Both the position numbers and the translations under genes were made by a program. The notes under the pieces are model-generated. The model was not told the DNA's origin and searched no databases. It was given only the letters and a program-made list of their open reading frames with translations. Source: an uncultured Shewanella sp. (GTDB taxonomy: Bacteria > Pseudomonadota > Gammaproteobacteria > Enterobacterales > Shewanellaceae). From it: a stretch of 64,000 bases of DNA. Positions within the stretch are counted from its first letter, which is position 1; every line of letters starts with the position of its first letter. Where the stretch lies: assembly GCF_947491715.1 (NCBI RefSeq), contig NZ_CANLKR010000001.1, positions 62,001-126,000 on the forward strand, written 5' to 3'. Positions 35,176 to 44,720 of the stretch are shown piece by piece.

Positions 35176-35529
35176 ATGGATAAAGTATTAATTCGTGAAC
35201 TTAAAGTTGAAACTGTGATTGGTATATATGAATGGGAAAAGCAGATCCATCAAAACTTACTGATTGATTTAGATATGGATTATGATATTCGTGAAGCCGC
35301 GAGTACAGATGATTATCAGTTTGCGTTGTGCTATGAAACGGTGTCAAACCGTTTGATAGAGTTGATCACCGAAAAACCGGTCGATCTTATTGAGACAGTG
35401 GCTGAGAAAGTGGCAAAGTGCGTGATGGATGAATTTAATGTTTTACGGGTGAGAGTCAAAGTGATGAAACCTGGGGCGGTACCATCGGCGTCGGCTGTGG
35501 GTGTTGAAATCGTACGGGGACATGATTGA
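35176..35529 (+). CDS. folB: Dihydroneopterin aldolase FolB
   Basis: A 117-residue protein: IRELKVETVIGIYEWEK, LIDLDMDYD, CYETVSNRLIELI and the C-terminal VKVMKPGAVPSASAVGVEI are all family signatures (catalytic Glu in the WE/YE region and Lys in KPGA). It cleaves 7,8-dihydroneopterin to 6-hydroxymethyldihydropterin in folate synthesis. Of two adjacent ATGs the second (35176) is 7 nt after GGAG. Its stop overlaps the beginning of folK; the FolB and FolK products act consecutively. Confidence 0.95.
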   Translation: MDKVLIRELKVETVIGIYEWEKQIHQNLLIDLDMDYDIREAASTDDYQFALCYETVSNRLIELITEKPVDLIETVAEKVAKCVMDEFNVLRVRVKVMKPGAVPSASAVGVEIVRGHD

Positions 35530-35531
35530 GC

Positions 35532-36014
35532 ATGGCAACAATATACATCAGTATAGGCAGTAATATTGAGCCAGAAAAATATGTTAAGACTGCACTTATT
35601 GATTTAGAAAAGGTGTTTGGTCCTTTGACATTATCCTCAGTGTTTGAAAGTGAAGCGGTAGGCTTTCAAGGGCATAATTTTTTAAATATGGTTGTTGCTG
35701 CAGACACGGCAGAGTCAATTGAGTCAGTTGTTAGTACTTTTAAACAAATTGAGAAGGCTCATGGGCGATTACCAGGTGTGAAGAAGTTCAGCGCAAGAAC
35801 ATTAGATTTAGATTTATTACTGTATGATGATTGCATTTGTGTGCAGCCTGTCGTGCTTCCCCGTGAAGAAATTTTGAAAAATGCGTTTGTCTTATGGCCA
35901 CTTGCTGAAATAGCTCCCAAGCGTTTGCATCCTATTGCTAATCAAACTTATCAAGCACTGTGGCAAAATTTTGATAAAGATTCACAACGACTATGGCGCG
36001 TTAGTTTAGTCTAG
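35532..36014 (+). CDS. folK: 2-amino-4-hydroxy-6-hydroxymethyldihydropteridine pyrophosphokinase FolK
   Basis: A 160-residue enzyme: IYISIGSNIEP, SSVFESEAVGFQGHNFLNMV, GRLPGVKKFSARTLDLDLLLYDD (the Arg and Asp-x-Asp magnesium site) and LPREEILKNAFVLWPLAEIAP. It transfers pyrophosphate from ATP to hydroxymethyldihydropterin. The ATG at 35532 is preferred; an in-frame TTG at 35526 overlaps the folB stop. Translationally coupled to folB. Confidence 0.95.
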   Translation: MATIYISIGSNIEPEKYVKTALIDLEKVFGPLTLSSVFESEAVGFQGHNFLNMVVAADTAESIESVVSTFKQIEKAHGRLPGVKKFSARTLDLDLLLYDDCICVQPVVLPREEILKNAFVLWPLAEIAPKRLHPIANQTYQALWQNFDKDSQRLWRVSLV

Positions 36015-36108
36015 TAGTATGTAAAGTAAGACCTTTATTTTTAACTTTTCATTATCTTAAAGCGAGCTGTTACCTTATTATCGCTTTATTGATATGTATT
36101 GGATATTT

Positions 36109-36909
36109 ATGGATACTTTTCAAGTCATTATTTTAGCTCTTATCCAAGGGCTGACCGAGTTTTTACCTATTTCAAGTTCTGCGCATTTAATTTTGCCTGC
36201 TCAGCTTTTAGGCTGGCAAGATCAGGGTTTATCTTTTGATGTTGCGGTTAATACGGGTTCCTTATTAGCGGTGGTTATTTATTTTCGTCGTGAGCTTTTT
36301 TCAATGTTTACCGCTTGGACTGGGAGCATCGTAAGTCGAGAGCAAAATGAAGAAAGTCGCTTAGCTTGGTGGATTATTTTAGCCACGATCCCTGCTGTGG
36401 TTGTTGGGTTTACTGCGAAAGATTTTATTGCAACGCATTTTCGTAATATTGAAGTGATCGCTGCGACGACCATTATTTTTGGCTTGCTATTGTGGTGGGC
36501 GGATAGAATGAGCCGAGAAGGGCTAAGTGAATTTCAAGTGGGCTGGAAAAAAGCCTTATTTATTGGGTTAGCGCAAGCCGTTGCGCTTATTCCTGGTACA
36601 TCACGCTCTGGGATCACTATGACAGCAGGGTTAATGTTAGGCTTGACTCGAGAGGCTGCAGCGCGTTTTTCATTTCTAATGTCTGTGCCTGTGAGTTTAG
36701 GAGCGGCAATATTGGTGACTAAAGATTTAATTTCAAGTGAGCAAGCCATCGATTATCATGCATTGGGCTTAGGGATTGTGGTCTCTTTTGTGTCTGCATA
36801 TCTCTGTATTCATTATTTTCTAAAAATTATCAGTAAAATGGGTATGACTCCCTTTGTGATTTATCGCTTACTCTTGGGTCTGGTACTTTGTGGTTTTATC
36901 TTTTTATAA
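36109..36909 (+). CDS. uppP: Undecaprenyl-diphosphatase UppP (BacA)
   Basis: A 266-residue membrane enzyme. The two catalytic signatures are present: [15 protein letters not shown] (about 10-24) and [14 protein letters not shown] (about 164-177). It dephosphorylates undecaprenyl pyrophosphate to recycle the lipid carrier of peptidoglycan and O-antigen synthesis; overproduction gives bacitracin resistance. MDTFQVII at 36109 is the family-typical start; an earlier ATG at 36094 adds five residues. Followed at 15 nt by the rlmA-like gene. Confidence 0.96.
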   Translation: MDTFQVIILALIQGLTEFLPISSSAHLILPAQLLGWQDQGLSFDVAVNTGSLLAVVIYFRRELFSMFTAWTGSIVSREQNEESRLAWWIILATIPAVVVGFTAKDFIATHFRNIEVIAATTIIFGLLLWWADRMSREGLSEFQVGWKKALFIGLAQAVALIPGTSRSGITMTAGLMLGLTREAAARFSFLMSVPVSLGAAILVTKDLISSEQAIDYHALGLGIVVSFVSAYLCIHYFLKIISKMGMTPFVIYRLLLGLVLCGFIFL

Positions 36910-36924
36910 AAGAGGCATGAGAAG

Positions 36925-37773
36925 ATGACGACAAGCAGTATTTATTTATGCCCCCAATGTAAAAAATCATTACATGTCCATGGGGCCTCACAAGGGTTAT
37001 ATTGTGATAATAAACATCATTTTGATAAGAATGAGAAAGGCTATTGGGTATTGAGTCAGGCGAAAAAACCAAAGCTTGACTCTAGGCAAGTGATGCGGGC
37101 AAAGCGTCATTTATTAGAGAGTGGATTATTTACACCTTTAATTGAAGCGATGACATCTTTGCTAGTCGAGAGTAAGAAGGATGTGGAGATTTTACAGCAA
37201 GCAGAGTTAACACAATTGGACTTTGATTGTGGCGATGGTTTCTATATGCGTGCACTTGCAAAATCGATAGATGCTCATGGTGCTCCTTTCAAGTTAGAGC
37301 AAACGGGTATTGCAGAAGCTGAGAATGCATTATTTGCAGCAGCTAAATCAGCACCAGAGAATACTTATATTGCGAGTCAGTTAAAAGCGTTACCTTTTAC
37401 CAATAGTAGTTTTGACTTAGTTACTTTGAGTGATAAACCTTTAAAAGGCAAAGAATTGCTTAGGGTTTTGAAAAGTAAGGGTGTTTTTCTTCATGTGCTC
37501 CCTTCATCTAGACATTTATGGCAAATAAAATCGCTTATTTATACTGATTTAGTCAATAAAGAACTAGACTTAAGTATACCAAGAGAGGTTGAATTGATAA
37601 AAAGTCATCGTGTTGCTTTTACGGTATCGTGTTCTGGAGAGCAAGCGTTAACATTATTGGATATGACTCCTTTCGCATGGAGAGCTAGCGACAAAGTACG
37701 TAAGCAGATCGCTTCAACGTATTTTGATGCTATTGAAATTGATTTTGTTGTGGCACTAATGGTAAAAAAATAG
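36925..37773 (+). CDS. RlmA-like 23S rRNA methyltransferase with degenerate SAM motif
   Basis: A 282-residue protein with the RlmA layout: an N-terminal zinc site (CPQC at about 9-12, then C27 and H31/H32 in YCDNKHHFD), KGYWVL, a methyltransferase domain (residues about 60-270) and TPFAWRAS near the C-terminus. RlmA methylates G745 N1 in 23S rRNA helix 35. The SAM-binding motif I, usually DIGCGEG, is here DFDCGDG, and the post-motif region IYAPCKAEE of E. coli is replaced by LSDKPLKGKE. It could be a diverged RlmA or have altered activity. Expressed with uppP (15 nt apart). Confidence 0.75.
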   Translation: MTTSSIYLCPQCKKSLHVHGASQGLYCDNKHHFDKNEKGYWVLSQAKKPKLDSRQVMRAKRHLLESGLFTPLIEAMTSLLVESKKDVEILQQAELTQLDFDCGDGFYMRALAKSIDAHGAPFKLEQTGIAEAENALFAAAKSAPENTYIASQLKALPFTNSSFDLVTLSDKPLKGKELLRVLKSKGVFLHVLPSSRHLWQIKSLIYTDLVNKELDLSIPREVELIKSHRVAFTVSCSGEQALTLLDMTPFAWRASDKVRKQIASTYFDAIEIDFVVALMVKK

Positions 37774-37856
37774 TCTGATATTGATGGTCTGTTGTTTTGG
37801 ACATTGTGTGCTGTGCTTAATGTAGGATCCTTAATAACCATAGGAAAGAATGATAG

Positions 37857-38774
37857 ATGATGCGTTTATTGTTGTGGTTCATCTTAGTCGTATTCCCTTT
37901 CACCAGTGTGGCCAATGTGTATCCACTTCCGGATCAAAACAGTCGACTCATTGGAGAAGTACAAAAACATATTGTTCAAAAAGGTGAGTATTTTCAGACG
38001 ATAGCGAAAGATTATGATGTGGGTATTTTAGAGTTGATGGCAGCAAATCCTGATGTGGATCCTTTTTTGCCTAAAGAAGGTACCTTATTGCTTATTCCAA
38101 CAGAAATGTTGCTGCCCGATGTCCCTCGGGAAGGGGTGGTGATAAATTTGGCCGAATTAAGGTTATACTATTTCCCCAAGGGAAAACAAAAGGTCTATGT
38201 ATTTCCTGTTGGAATTGGAAAAATAGGCAGTGAAACGCCTGTTATGGTGACAAAAGTGAAATCAAGGATCCCCAATCCTACATGGACACCGCCAGCCAGT
38301 ATCCGTAAAGCCCATTTAGAGGAGCGTGGTGAAGTGTTGCCTGCAGTGGTTAAGCCCGGCCCTGATAACCCATTAGGAAAGTTTGCTATTCAATTAGCTT
38401 ATGGTAGAGGCAGTTATCTTATTCATGGCACCAATCAAAAATTTGGAATAGGTATGCGAGTGAGTGCTGGTTGTATACGCTTGAGCCCTGATAATATTGA
38501 ATGGCTTTTTCACCATATAGCACAAGGCGAAAAAGTCACAGTGATTAACCAAACGGTGAAGACAGCCACAGAGCCTGATGGTCGTAAACTCATTGAAGTG
38601 CATTCTCCTTTATCCAAGAGTAAAGAAAAACAAATTCAGGTTGTTAATTTATCTAAAAAAGACCGTAAGTTTATGGATCAATATGATATTGACACCAATA
38701 CCGTCGATAGGACTATCATGCAGCAAAGTGGTTTGCCTGTGAATGTTGGGTTATTTCAGTCCCTATCCCAGTAA
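37857..38774 (+). CDS. L,D-transpeptidase (ErfK/YbiS family)
   Basis: A 305-residue periplasmic enzyme. It has a signal peptide (about 1-20), a LysM-like segment (HIVQKGEYFQTIAKDYDVG), then the YkuD catalytic domain (about 95-230). The active site is in HGTNQKFGIGMRVSAGCIRLSPDN, with the nucleophilic Cys in SAGCIRLS. The family either attaches Braun lipoprotein to diaminopimelate or makes 3-3 cross-links. The lpp gene lies next door, convergent, at 38912-39166, which favours Lpp anchoring (LdtA/B/C-type). Confidence 0.93.
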   Translation: MMRLLLWFILVVFPFTSVANVYPLPDQNSRLIGEVQKHIVQKGEYFQTIAKDYDVGILELMAANPDVDPFLPKEGTLLLIPTEMLLPDVPREGVVINLAELRLYYFPKGKQKVYVFPVGIGKIGSETPVMVTKVKSRIPNPTWTPPASIRKAHLEERGEVLPAVVKPGPDNPLGKFAIQLAYGRGSYLIHGTNQKFGIGMRVSAGCIRLSPDNIEWLFHHIAQGEKVTVINQTVKTATEPDGRKLIEVHSPLSKSKEKQIQVVNLSKKDRKFMDQYDIDTNTVDRTIMQQSGLPVNVGLFQSLSQ

Positions 38775-38794
38775 TGTATGTCGTTAAGGAAATA

Positions 38795-38820
38795 AAAGCG
38801 TCCATAATGGGCGTTTTTTT
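38795..38820 (+). terminator. Terminator after the L,D-transpeptidase gene
   Basis: AAAGCGTCC and GGGCGTTTT pair around ATAAT with two wobble pairs, followed by a run of seven T. Confidence 0.85.
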
Positions 38821-38863
38821 ATGTTGATTGGATAAAGGTTAAAATGGATAAAGGGGGGAAATA

Positions 38864-38892
38864 GGCAACATCAACTGATAGTCGATGTTGCC
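38864..38892 (-). terminator. Stem-loop downstream of lpp
   Basis: GGCAACATC (38864-38872) and GATGTTGCC (38884-38892) form a 9-bp stem, 20 nt past the lpp stop. The U tract on the minus strand is weak (TATTTCCC), so it may mainly stabilise the mRNA. Confidence 0.6.
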
Positions 38893-38911
38893 AATACTGA
38901 TAGCTCATTTC

Positions 38912-39166
38912 TTACTTGCTGTAAGATGAAGCGATGTTGTCGATACGATCATTGGCACGTTTGGCTTCAGCTTCAGCATTCATAGCTGCGGCTTTAGTGT
39001 CTCTCATGTCAGCAGCCATTTTAGCCTGATCAGATGACATCGCATTTACTTGCGCTGATAGTTGATCGACTTTATTGCTCAGCTTTTCAAGATCGCCAGT
39101 TGAGGCGCAACCACCGAGCATTACAGTCATAGCAACACCAGCTATCATCAGTATTTTTTTGTTCAT
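38912..39166 (-). CDS. lpp: Braun-type murein lipoprotein Lpp
   Basis: An 84-residue lipoprotein. The signal peptide ends in the lipobox LGGC (Cys20). The mature part is one coiled coil of heptads (LEKLSNKVDQLSAQVNAMSSD and on to RANDRIDNIA) and ends in SSYSK; the C-terminal Lys is the peptidoglycan attachment residue. It is longer than E. coli Lpp (78 aa). It links the outer membrane to peptidoglycan, probably through the adjacent L,D-transpeptidase. GAAGGGA precedes the ATG. Confidence 0.95.
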   Translation of the reverse strand: MNKKILMIAGVAMTVMLGGCASTGDLEKLSNKVDQLSAQVNAMSSDQAKMAADMRDTKAAAMNAEAEAKRANDRIDNIASSYSK

Positions 39167-39237
39167 TGGGAAATCCCTTCAGTCAGTTAATTTAATTGAA
39201 CAGTTATGAAACATAGCTGCAACAAGTTTAATTATGG

Positions 39238-39260
39238 CATAGCAAATCGAATTTGCTATG
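39238..39260. terminator. Stem-loop between cca and lpp
   Basis: CATAGCAAAT (39238-39247) and ATTTGCTATG (39251-39260) form a perfect 10-bp stem with a 3-nt loop. Position suggests the cca terminator, though a U tract is missing; it could also be in the lpp leader. Confidence 0.55.
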
Positions 39261-39382
39261 TCATTCACGCTAGGTAACATATACCTTAGACAATATCACT
39301 ATAATTGCAAGCTTAGTGAGAAGAATGACAACTCACCTTTACCTTGCCATACATAGGCTTAATAAAACATGAATGTTTGCTG

Positions 39383-40624
39383 CTAATTATTATTTTTTTT
39401 GTTCAGTGTATGTTTTGCCTCTTTAATAGCTTTGATTCTTTCGATATCGAGTTGTTGTTTAATTGCTGCGCCTTTAAACCCAGCTTCAATAATGGGTTGA
39501 ACTGAAACAGAGCCTGCTGATTGGAAGCAATATTGTAAGTATTGAGATTGAGGGTAATCGGTATGCTCAAAACCCGTTCGTCCTTTCGCGTCTGCTTCAC
39601 AAACGAGTGCGAGTTGAGTGACGCGTTCCGGTTTGCGCCAAAAATCAGCTTTATTGAAAATCTTAAGCAGTGTTTCAGCGCGAAGCTCGGTGATGTTGTG
39701 AATGTTTTGGTGCTGATCGCTGGCTAATAATGCTAAATCTAAATAGCGTTTGGGCAATTTCATTCTACTGCATAGTGCTCGAATGAGCGGCAAGCCTTTT
39801 TGACCATGTCCATGGTGCTTAGGTAAGTGTGCTTTTGGGCTTAAGGCTTTGCCGAGATCATGAACCAATGCGGCAAATCGAACCGCATTATCACTACTCA
39901 AAAGACTTGCCTGCTCTAATACCATCAATGTATGACGCCCGGTATCAATTTCGGGATGCCATCTTTCGGGTTGAGGAATACCAAATAGTGCATCAATTTC
40001 AGGAAACAATACGTTGAGAGCTTGGCATTGCCTTAAAACAGCAATAAAAACATGAGGTGAATCAGTTGATAATGCACTCTCTAATTCTTGATAAACACGC
40101 TCAGGAGTCAATGCCGCTAATTCACCATTGAGACTGAGCTCTGTCATTAAGGCTAAGGTTTCATCGGCAATGCGAAAGCCTTGTAAATGATAGCGTGCGG
40201 CAAATCGAGCGACACGTAACACGCGCAAAGGATCTTCCACAAAAGCCGGCGATACATGCTTGAGCAGCTTTTTATTTAAGTCTTCGACTCCGCCATAAGG
40301 ATCAATTAAGGTGCCGGACTCGTCTTGGGCGATGGCATTGATAGTCAAATCGCGCCTTAACAAATCTTGTTCAAGTGTGACGTCAGGTGCTGCATAACAA
40401 TGGAATCCGCCATAACCGGAAGCGACTTTTTTTTCTGTGCGGGCTAAGGCATATTCTTGTTGGGTCTGAGGGTGTAAAAAAACAGGAAAATCTTTGCCGA
40501 CTTGTTTATAGCCTAAACTCAGCATTTCTTCAGGGGTGGAACCGACAACCATGTAATCTTTGTCTTTAACAGGAAGGTGTAATAATGTGTCTCTGACGGC
40601 GCCGCCAACAAGGTATATTTTCAC
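39383..40624 (-). CDS. cca: Multifunctional CCA-adding tRNA nucleotidyltransferase
   Basis: A 413-residue class II nucleotidyltransferase. [27 protein letters not shown] carries the nucleotidyl-transfer signature and the DxD metal site; [25 protein letters not shown] and TPERVYQEL follow. The C-terminal HD domain ([19 protein letters not shown]) has phosphatase/phosphodiesterase activity in long proteobacterial forms. It builds and repairs tRNA 3' CCA. The GTG start at 40624 (VKIYLVGG) matches the family start; an upstream ATG at 40645 adds seven residues. The DNA before it is AT-rich with no strong ribosome site. Confidence 0.96.
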   Translation of the reverse strand: MKIYLVGGAVRDTLLHLPVKDKDYMVVGSTPEEMLSLGYKQVGKDFPVFLHPQTQQEYALARTEKKVASGYGGFHCYAAPDVTLEQDLLRRDLTINAIAQDESGTLIDPYGGVEDLNKKLLKHVSPAFVEDPLRVLRVARFAARYHLQGFRIADETLALMTELSLNGELAALTPERVYQELESALSTDSPHVFIAVLRQCQALNVLFPEIDALFGIPQPERWHPEIDTGRHTLMVLEQASLLSSDNAVRFAALVHDLGKALSPKAHLPKHHGHGQKGLPLIRALCSRMKLPKRYLDLALLASDQHQNIHNITELRAETLLKIFNKADFWRKPERVTQLALVCEADAKGRTGFEHTDYPQSQYLQYCFQSAGSVSVQPIIEAGFKGAAIKQQLDIERIKAIKEAKHTLNKKNNN

Positions 40625-40809
40625 AATAATTGATTTTAATAACAAAAAATAATAATGAGCTTATCATGACCCAGTATGGGGTAAAAGTGAAGCTGTTGAT
40701 CTTGCCTCTTTTTGAGGATAACGGCGATTTTACGGATAAGTTAATTTTGACAAAAATACCACTTGGCTTTACCTTGGTCAGGACTTTTTATTGAGGATTT
40801 TTGCACGTT

Positions 40810-42489
40810 ATGTACAAGGCTTTTTATGGACTCAGCGATAACCCCTTTTCGATCGCGCCTAACCCACATTACTTGTTTCTCAGTGGAAGGCACAGAGAAG
40901 CGCTAGCACATTTAACCTATGGATTAGGTGAAACAGGGGGATTTGTACTGTTAACGGGGGAAGTGGGGACTGGGAAGACGACGGTTTCCCGTAGTTTACT
41001 TAATCAATTGCCTGCCAATACAGATACTGCATTTATCCTCAATCCGTCATTAACGGAGCAGGAATTATTAGCGACCTTGTGCGATGAGTTGAGTATTGTG
41101 TATACGGATAATCCCAGTATCAAACAATTAACGGATTTAATCAGTCGCTTTTTATTAAAAAATCACCAAGCCGAGCGTAACACGGTATTAATTATTGATG
41201 AGGCGCAACATTTACGTCCTGAAGTGTTAGAGCAGCTGCGTTTATTGACGAATTTAGAAACCGATACTAAGAAGTTATTGCAAGTTATTTTGATTGGACA
41301 ACCAGAGCTACAACAATTACTCCGGCGGCAAGAGTTGAGGCAATTGGCACAAAGGATCACCGCCCGTTATCATTTATTGCCGTTAACGTTAGAGGAAGTG
41401 GGCTTTTATGTCTTGCACCGATTACAAGTCGCAGGAAGGCAACAATTGTTGTTCAATCGAAGGGCGGTTAAAGCACTGCATCAATGCAGTGGCGGCATTC
41501 CAAGATTAATTAACTTGATTGCAGAGCGAGCGTTAATGGCCGGGTTTGCTCATAGTCGCAGCGTGATCGATGCCAAAATGGTGAAATCGGCCTATTTTGA
41601 AGTATCTGGTGAAATAGAAAAGGGAAGAAGAAGCATATTTCCTTGGGTTACTGGATTGGCGTCGATAAGTGTGTTTTCTGTTGTGTTTTATTGGTTCTAT
41701 ATCAATGCAAGTACTGATGCATCATTGCAACAGGTTGAGACAACTCAAGTACAGCTGCCAACGACTATTAATGCAGCTGTCAATAAACCTGCTTCTGAGG
41801 GAGGCGGGGCGCAACCGCAGGTTGAAAAGAAAGCATTGAGAGAGGCCAAGGTGAATAAAGCTTCCTCAATGTTAACATCAGCGATTACGCAAAGCCGAAC
41901 CATTTCGCCTGCCTACGCCAGTTTATTAGGCGCTTGGAATAGAACGCCTTATATCGGGTTGACGGGATGCCAAGCGGCGAGCATGCAAGGGTTAGCATGC
42001 TTTCAATTACAGGGCGATTTATCCCAACTATTAAAGCTTAATTATCCTGCCATTGTTTATCTTATGGATGAAAATGACGAATTGTTTTATGCCACTTTGC
42101 TCGCATTTGACAGTGAACAAGTTTTGCTGCAATTGAATGAACAGCAATTGTGGGTCAGTAAAAAATGGTTTAATCAGCATTTTTCTGGCACATATGAAGT
42201 GTTTGCTGAGGCTGCTTCTGCTCCCATAGTGATTGATGAGAGAGCGACAGTGAATCAATTACAATGGCTAGAAAATAGTTTAGCTTTAGTCCTTGATCGT
42301 CCGCCGCGTTTAGTGAGTACTTTTGATAAGGGGTTAAAGGAAGAACTTAAAACTTTTCAGCAGCAACATGGGTTGAGAACGGATGGTATTGCTGGTAGTC
42401 AAACGTTATCGCAGTTGAATTTATATTTAAGTACTCAAGGTCCCAGATTAGGCGATAAAGCTGTTGGTCATAAAGGGGGGCATTATTAA
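40810..42489 (+). CDS. gspA: GspA/ExeA-type AAA ATPase of type II secretion
   Basis: About 559 residues. A cytosolic AAA domain begins YKAFYGLSDNPFSIAPNP, with Walker A GEVGTGKTT (about 50-58) and Walker B VLIIDEAQH (about 126-134). A single membrane helix follows (about 276-296), then a periplasmic part ending in a PG_binding_1 domain (LKTFQQQHGLRTDGIAGSQTL). GspA with GspB binds peptidoglycan and helps insert the type II secretin GspD. ATG 40810 or TTG 40801 could start the protein; GAGG at 40793 is close for the TTG and far for the ATG. Overlaps gspB by one base (ATTAATG). Confidence 0.92.
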   Translation: MYKAFYGLSDNPFSIAPNPHYLFLSGRHREALAHLTYGLGETGGFVLLTGEVGTGKTTVSRSLLNQLPANTDTAFILNPSLTEQELLATLCDELSIVYTDNPSIKQLTDLISRFLLKNHQAERNTVLIIDEAQHLRPEVLEQLRLLTNLETDTKKLLQVILIGQPELQQLLRRQELRQLAQRITARYHLLPLTLEEVGFYVLHRLQVAGRQQLLFNRRAVKALHQCSGGIPRLINLIAERALMAGFAHSRSVIDAKMVKSAYFEVSGEIEKGRRSIFPWVTGLASISVFSVVFYWFYINASTDASLQQVETTQVQLPTTINAAVNKPASEGGGAQPQVEKKALREAKVNKASSMLTSAITQSRTISPAYASLLGAWNRTPYIGLTGCQAASMQGLACFQLQGDLSQLLKLNYPAIVYLMDENDELFYATLLAFDSEQVLLQLNEQQLWVSKKWFNQHFSGTYEVFAEAASAPIVIDERATVNQLQWLENSLALVLDRPPRLVSTFDKGLKEELKTFQQQHGLRTDGIAGSQTLSQLNLYLSTQGPRLGDKAVGHKGGHY

Positions 42490-43607
42490 TGTCAATTTTA
42501 TTAGATGCTGTGACCCGTTCGAAACAGCAAGAAGCGCATATTGATCCCGTACTCACGCCAAGATTGGATTTGTATGCCAAACCGCGCCGTTCGCCTATCG
42601 TTAAAAAAGTCATTATTTTCGTCATGATGATTGCTTTGTCCATTGTGCTGGCTTGGGTTGTGAAACAGGCACTGAACCCATTTGGGGTTAACTCTGCGCC
42701 ATCAAAGCTTGAAATGGCTGTGAATGATGAAGAAACCATCTCTAAAAACATGCGATTAGGCTCTGAAAATACACAAGAAGAAAAGAGCCCTGTTACTGAA
42801 GTGAACCAAAATGAAAAAGCCACAATTGCGCCCGTCACTTTTGTGGGGAAAGCCATGTTACCCGTGCCACAAGCCCAGCCGCTTCCACAAGTTCAACCGA
42901 TTTCGAGAGTGGCAACTTTACGTCAAACCGACATGCCTTCTTCAACGGTGGCAGAGAACTTGCCTAGGCCTGTGACAGGAAAAACCCTTACAATTGAGGC
43001 TAAAAGTGACATGGCAGCGCAAGCACCTATTATCCTTGGAGCAAACAGCAATCAAAAAGGTCAAGATGTCTTAGCGGCGTTAAAAAAAGAAGTGGCGATA
43101 GCGGCATCTGAAGTGGGACTGCACGAAAAGCCTGCTCAGGTGAACGCCCAATCTAAGCCTAAGCCAGTTCAGGCCACAGGAGCGTCACAGACTGAAGCAA
43201 GGCAGACATCGACCACAGTGAATACTGCTGCCGACAATGAAGACAGCACATTACTGATTGCTAAGCTTCAAAAAGAACTCAGGCAAGTCGAAAGGGAGCA
43301 TGCACAAACTCCCGATCCTCAAGCATCAGCTAATACATCAACTCAAGCTTCAACTCAGGCATCCTTTGACGCTGCTAAGGTGCCTAAATATGGACAATTA
43401 CCTACAGCCGTTCAATTACAAGTACCTGAGTTTAATATCAATGGCCATGTGTATTCCAGTAATGTGGACAAACGTTGGCTTAACGTCGATGGCATAGAGT
43501 TACAACAAGGTGATAAAATTCAAGGTAAACTGAAAATTATTGAAATACGGCCGCAAGATGTGGTGCTTGAGATTTCGGGGAATAAATTTTCAGTACCTGC
43601 AGCATAA
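42489..43607 (+). CDS. gspB: GspB, type II secretion system assembly protein
   Basis: A 372-residue bitopic protein: a short cytosolic N-terminus (MSILLDAVTRSKQQ), one membrane helix (about 40-60), a long Pro/Gln/Ala/Thr-rich periplasmic linker and a C-terminal T2SSB domain (LQVPEFNINGHVYSSN; LNVDGIELQQGDKIQG; IEIRPQDVVLEISG). It works with GspA in secretin assembly. The remaining gsp genes are elsewhere, as is common for exeAB. Confidence 0.92.
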   Translation: MSILLDAVTRSKQQEAHIDPVLTPRLDLYAKPRRSPIVKKVIIFVMMIALSIVLAWVVKQALNPFGVNSAPSKLEMAVNDEETISKNMRLGSENTQEEKSPVTEVNQNEKATIAPVTFVGKAMLPVPQAQPLPQVQPISRVATLRQTDMPSSTVAENLPRPVTGKTLTIEAKSDMAAQAPIILGANSNQKGQDVLAALKKEVAIAASEVGLHEKPAQVNAQSKPKPVQATGASQTEARQTSTTVNTAADNEDSTLLIAKLQKELRQVEREHAQTPDPQASANTSTQASTQASFDAAKVPKYGQLPTAVQLQVPEFNINGHVYSSNVDKRWLNVDGIELQQGDKIQGKLKIIEIRPQDVVLEISGNKFSVPAA

Positions 43608-43612
43608 GGAGT

Positions 43613-43631
43613 TGGGTGGCATCGCCACCCA
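43613..43631 (+). terminator. Stem-loop after gspB
   Basis: TGGGTGGC and GCCACCCA form a tight 8-bp stem with a 3-nt loop just past the gspB stop. No T run follows, so its terminator strength is doubtful. Confidence 0.55.
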
Positions 43632-44159
43632 CATAGTGCGATCGTGAGTGCCCACTCACATTGGGTCAAATGTAAACTAGCGTTTGGCTTCTTTGGTATT
43701 GGCTAGTGTTTTTCAGTTTGTAGCCTTATTGCTGCCGCAGGCTTTTGTGTAAATACAAAAATAACTCGCCGTGGATATGTCCCTATAGGCTCAGACGAAG
43801 GCATCCTTGCCTTCGATGGTTATTTTTATATTCACACTGGTTTTAAAAGCAACAAGATAAGCCAGTGTGTTGTTTTGAGCAGGGCTACTTTGTAGCTTGA
43901 TTTGGGACTTTCTTATTCGCTGGGAAATGCAAACTTGTGAGTAATATTAATTAATTCAGCTTGTTTCTCCATTCAGTCTCAAAATGGTTAAACATTTTGT
44001 TTACACATATAATGGCTAGGTGATACTTTTTCTTTATAGAGTGAAGAGTGGTGGCTACTTGCTATTTTGGTTGCGTTTGGGAAATCAGCAGCTAACGTAT
44101 ATAAACAAGTGCTCTGTAGAGAGGTTAATCGACCCATTTAGGATCAATAACATTTAAGG
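43632..44159. other. Intergenic region with a structured repeat
   Basis: About 530 bp without a gene. It contains the nested palindrome at 43747-43837 and the promoter of the membrane protein gene at 44160. Confidence 0.5.
43747..43837. repeat. Nested palindromic element
   Basis: The outer arms GTGTAAATACAAAAATAAC (43747-43765) and GTTATTTTTATATTCACAC (43819-43837) pair over 19 bp with two mismatches. Inside, CGAAGGC and GCCTTCG (43796-43815) form a second hairpin. The overall shape is that of a dispersed bacterial palindromic repeat or a very short MITE; only one copy is in this window. Confidence 0.75.
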
Positions 44160-44720
44160 ATGAATATGACTGAAGCAAACTTTAGAAAGCTAACATATTA
44201 CGTGATTTCAATGGCCGTTATTTTCGAAGCCGGGCATCTACTCTGGGAACATTTAAACGGTGGAATAGTGAGCCATCATTTGCTGCACAGCCCAGATTAT
44301 CCCGCCATATCAAACTGGTGGGGACTCTTTATTCTTCCATTTTTAGCTTGGCTTGCTATGGCGCGGATAAAAAAGCGTGTCAATTTTCAACCTAGTGATA
44401 GTTCAGTATCAAGAAAAGTTTTAAATAGAGCACTCATGGGTTTTCTGGGAATGCTGATGTTAAGCTTTTTACAGTCAGTCAGCTTTACTATTGGTTACGG
44501 TAATATTGCCATATATTTATCTTTAGGTTTGCTATTGGTGGGGTTGTTCTTACCGATTTATAGAGCGGAGTGTATTTTTGGTTATGTATTGGGGTCAATA
44601 CTGTTTACTGGGGCCATCATTCCATTTATCGGTGTATTAGTAACGGCATTAATTTCATTATTGACGGCCTTATGCATAAAACCATTCATTTTAAGATTGT
44701 TAAGGCCTCAGCCGCAATAG
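44160..44720 (+). CDS. Uncharacterised integral membrane protein
   Basis: I do not recognise this 186-residue protein. It is strongly hydrophobic with five or six predicted helices (about 12-30, 48-66, 90-108, 113-131, 138-158 and 160-178). A conserved-looking His-rich loop (AGHLLWEHLNGGIVSHHLLH, about 23-42) follows the first helix; the clustered His and Glu might bind metal. No signal peptide. AAGGATGA precedes the start; ATG 44160 or 44166 could be used. Flanked by non-coding repeats and an IS relic, so no operon context. Confidence 0.7.
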   Translation: MNMTEANFRKLTYYVISMAVIFEAGHLLWEHLNGGIVSHHLLHSPDYPAISNWWGLFILPFLAWLAMARIKKRVNFQPSDSSVSRKVLNRALMGFLGMLMLSFLQSVSFTIGYGNIAIYLSLGLLLVGLFLPIYRAECIFGYVLGSILFTGAIIPFIGVLVTALISLLTALCIKPFILRLLRPQPQ

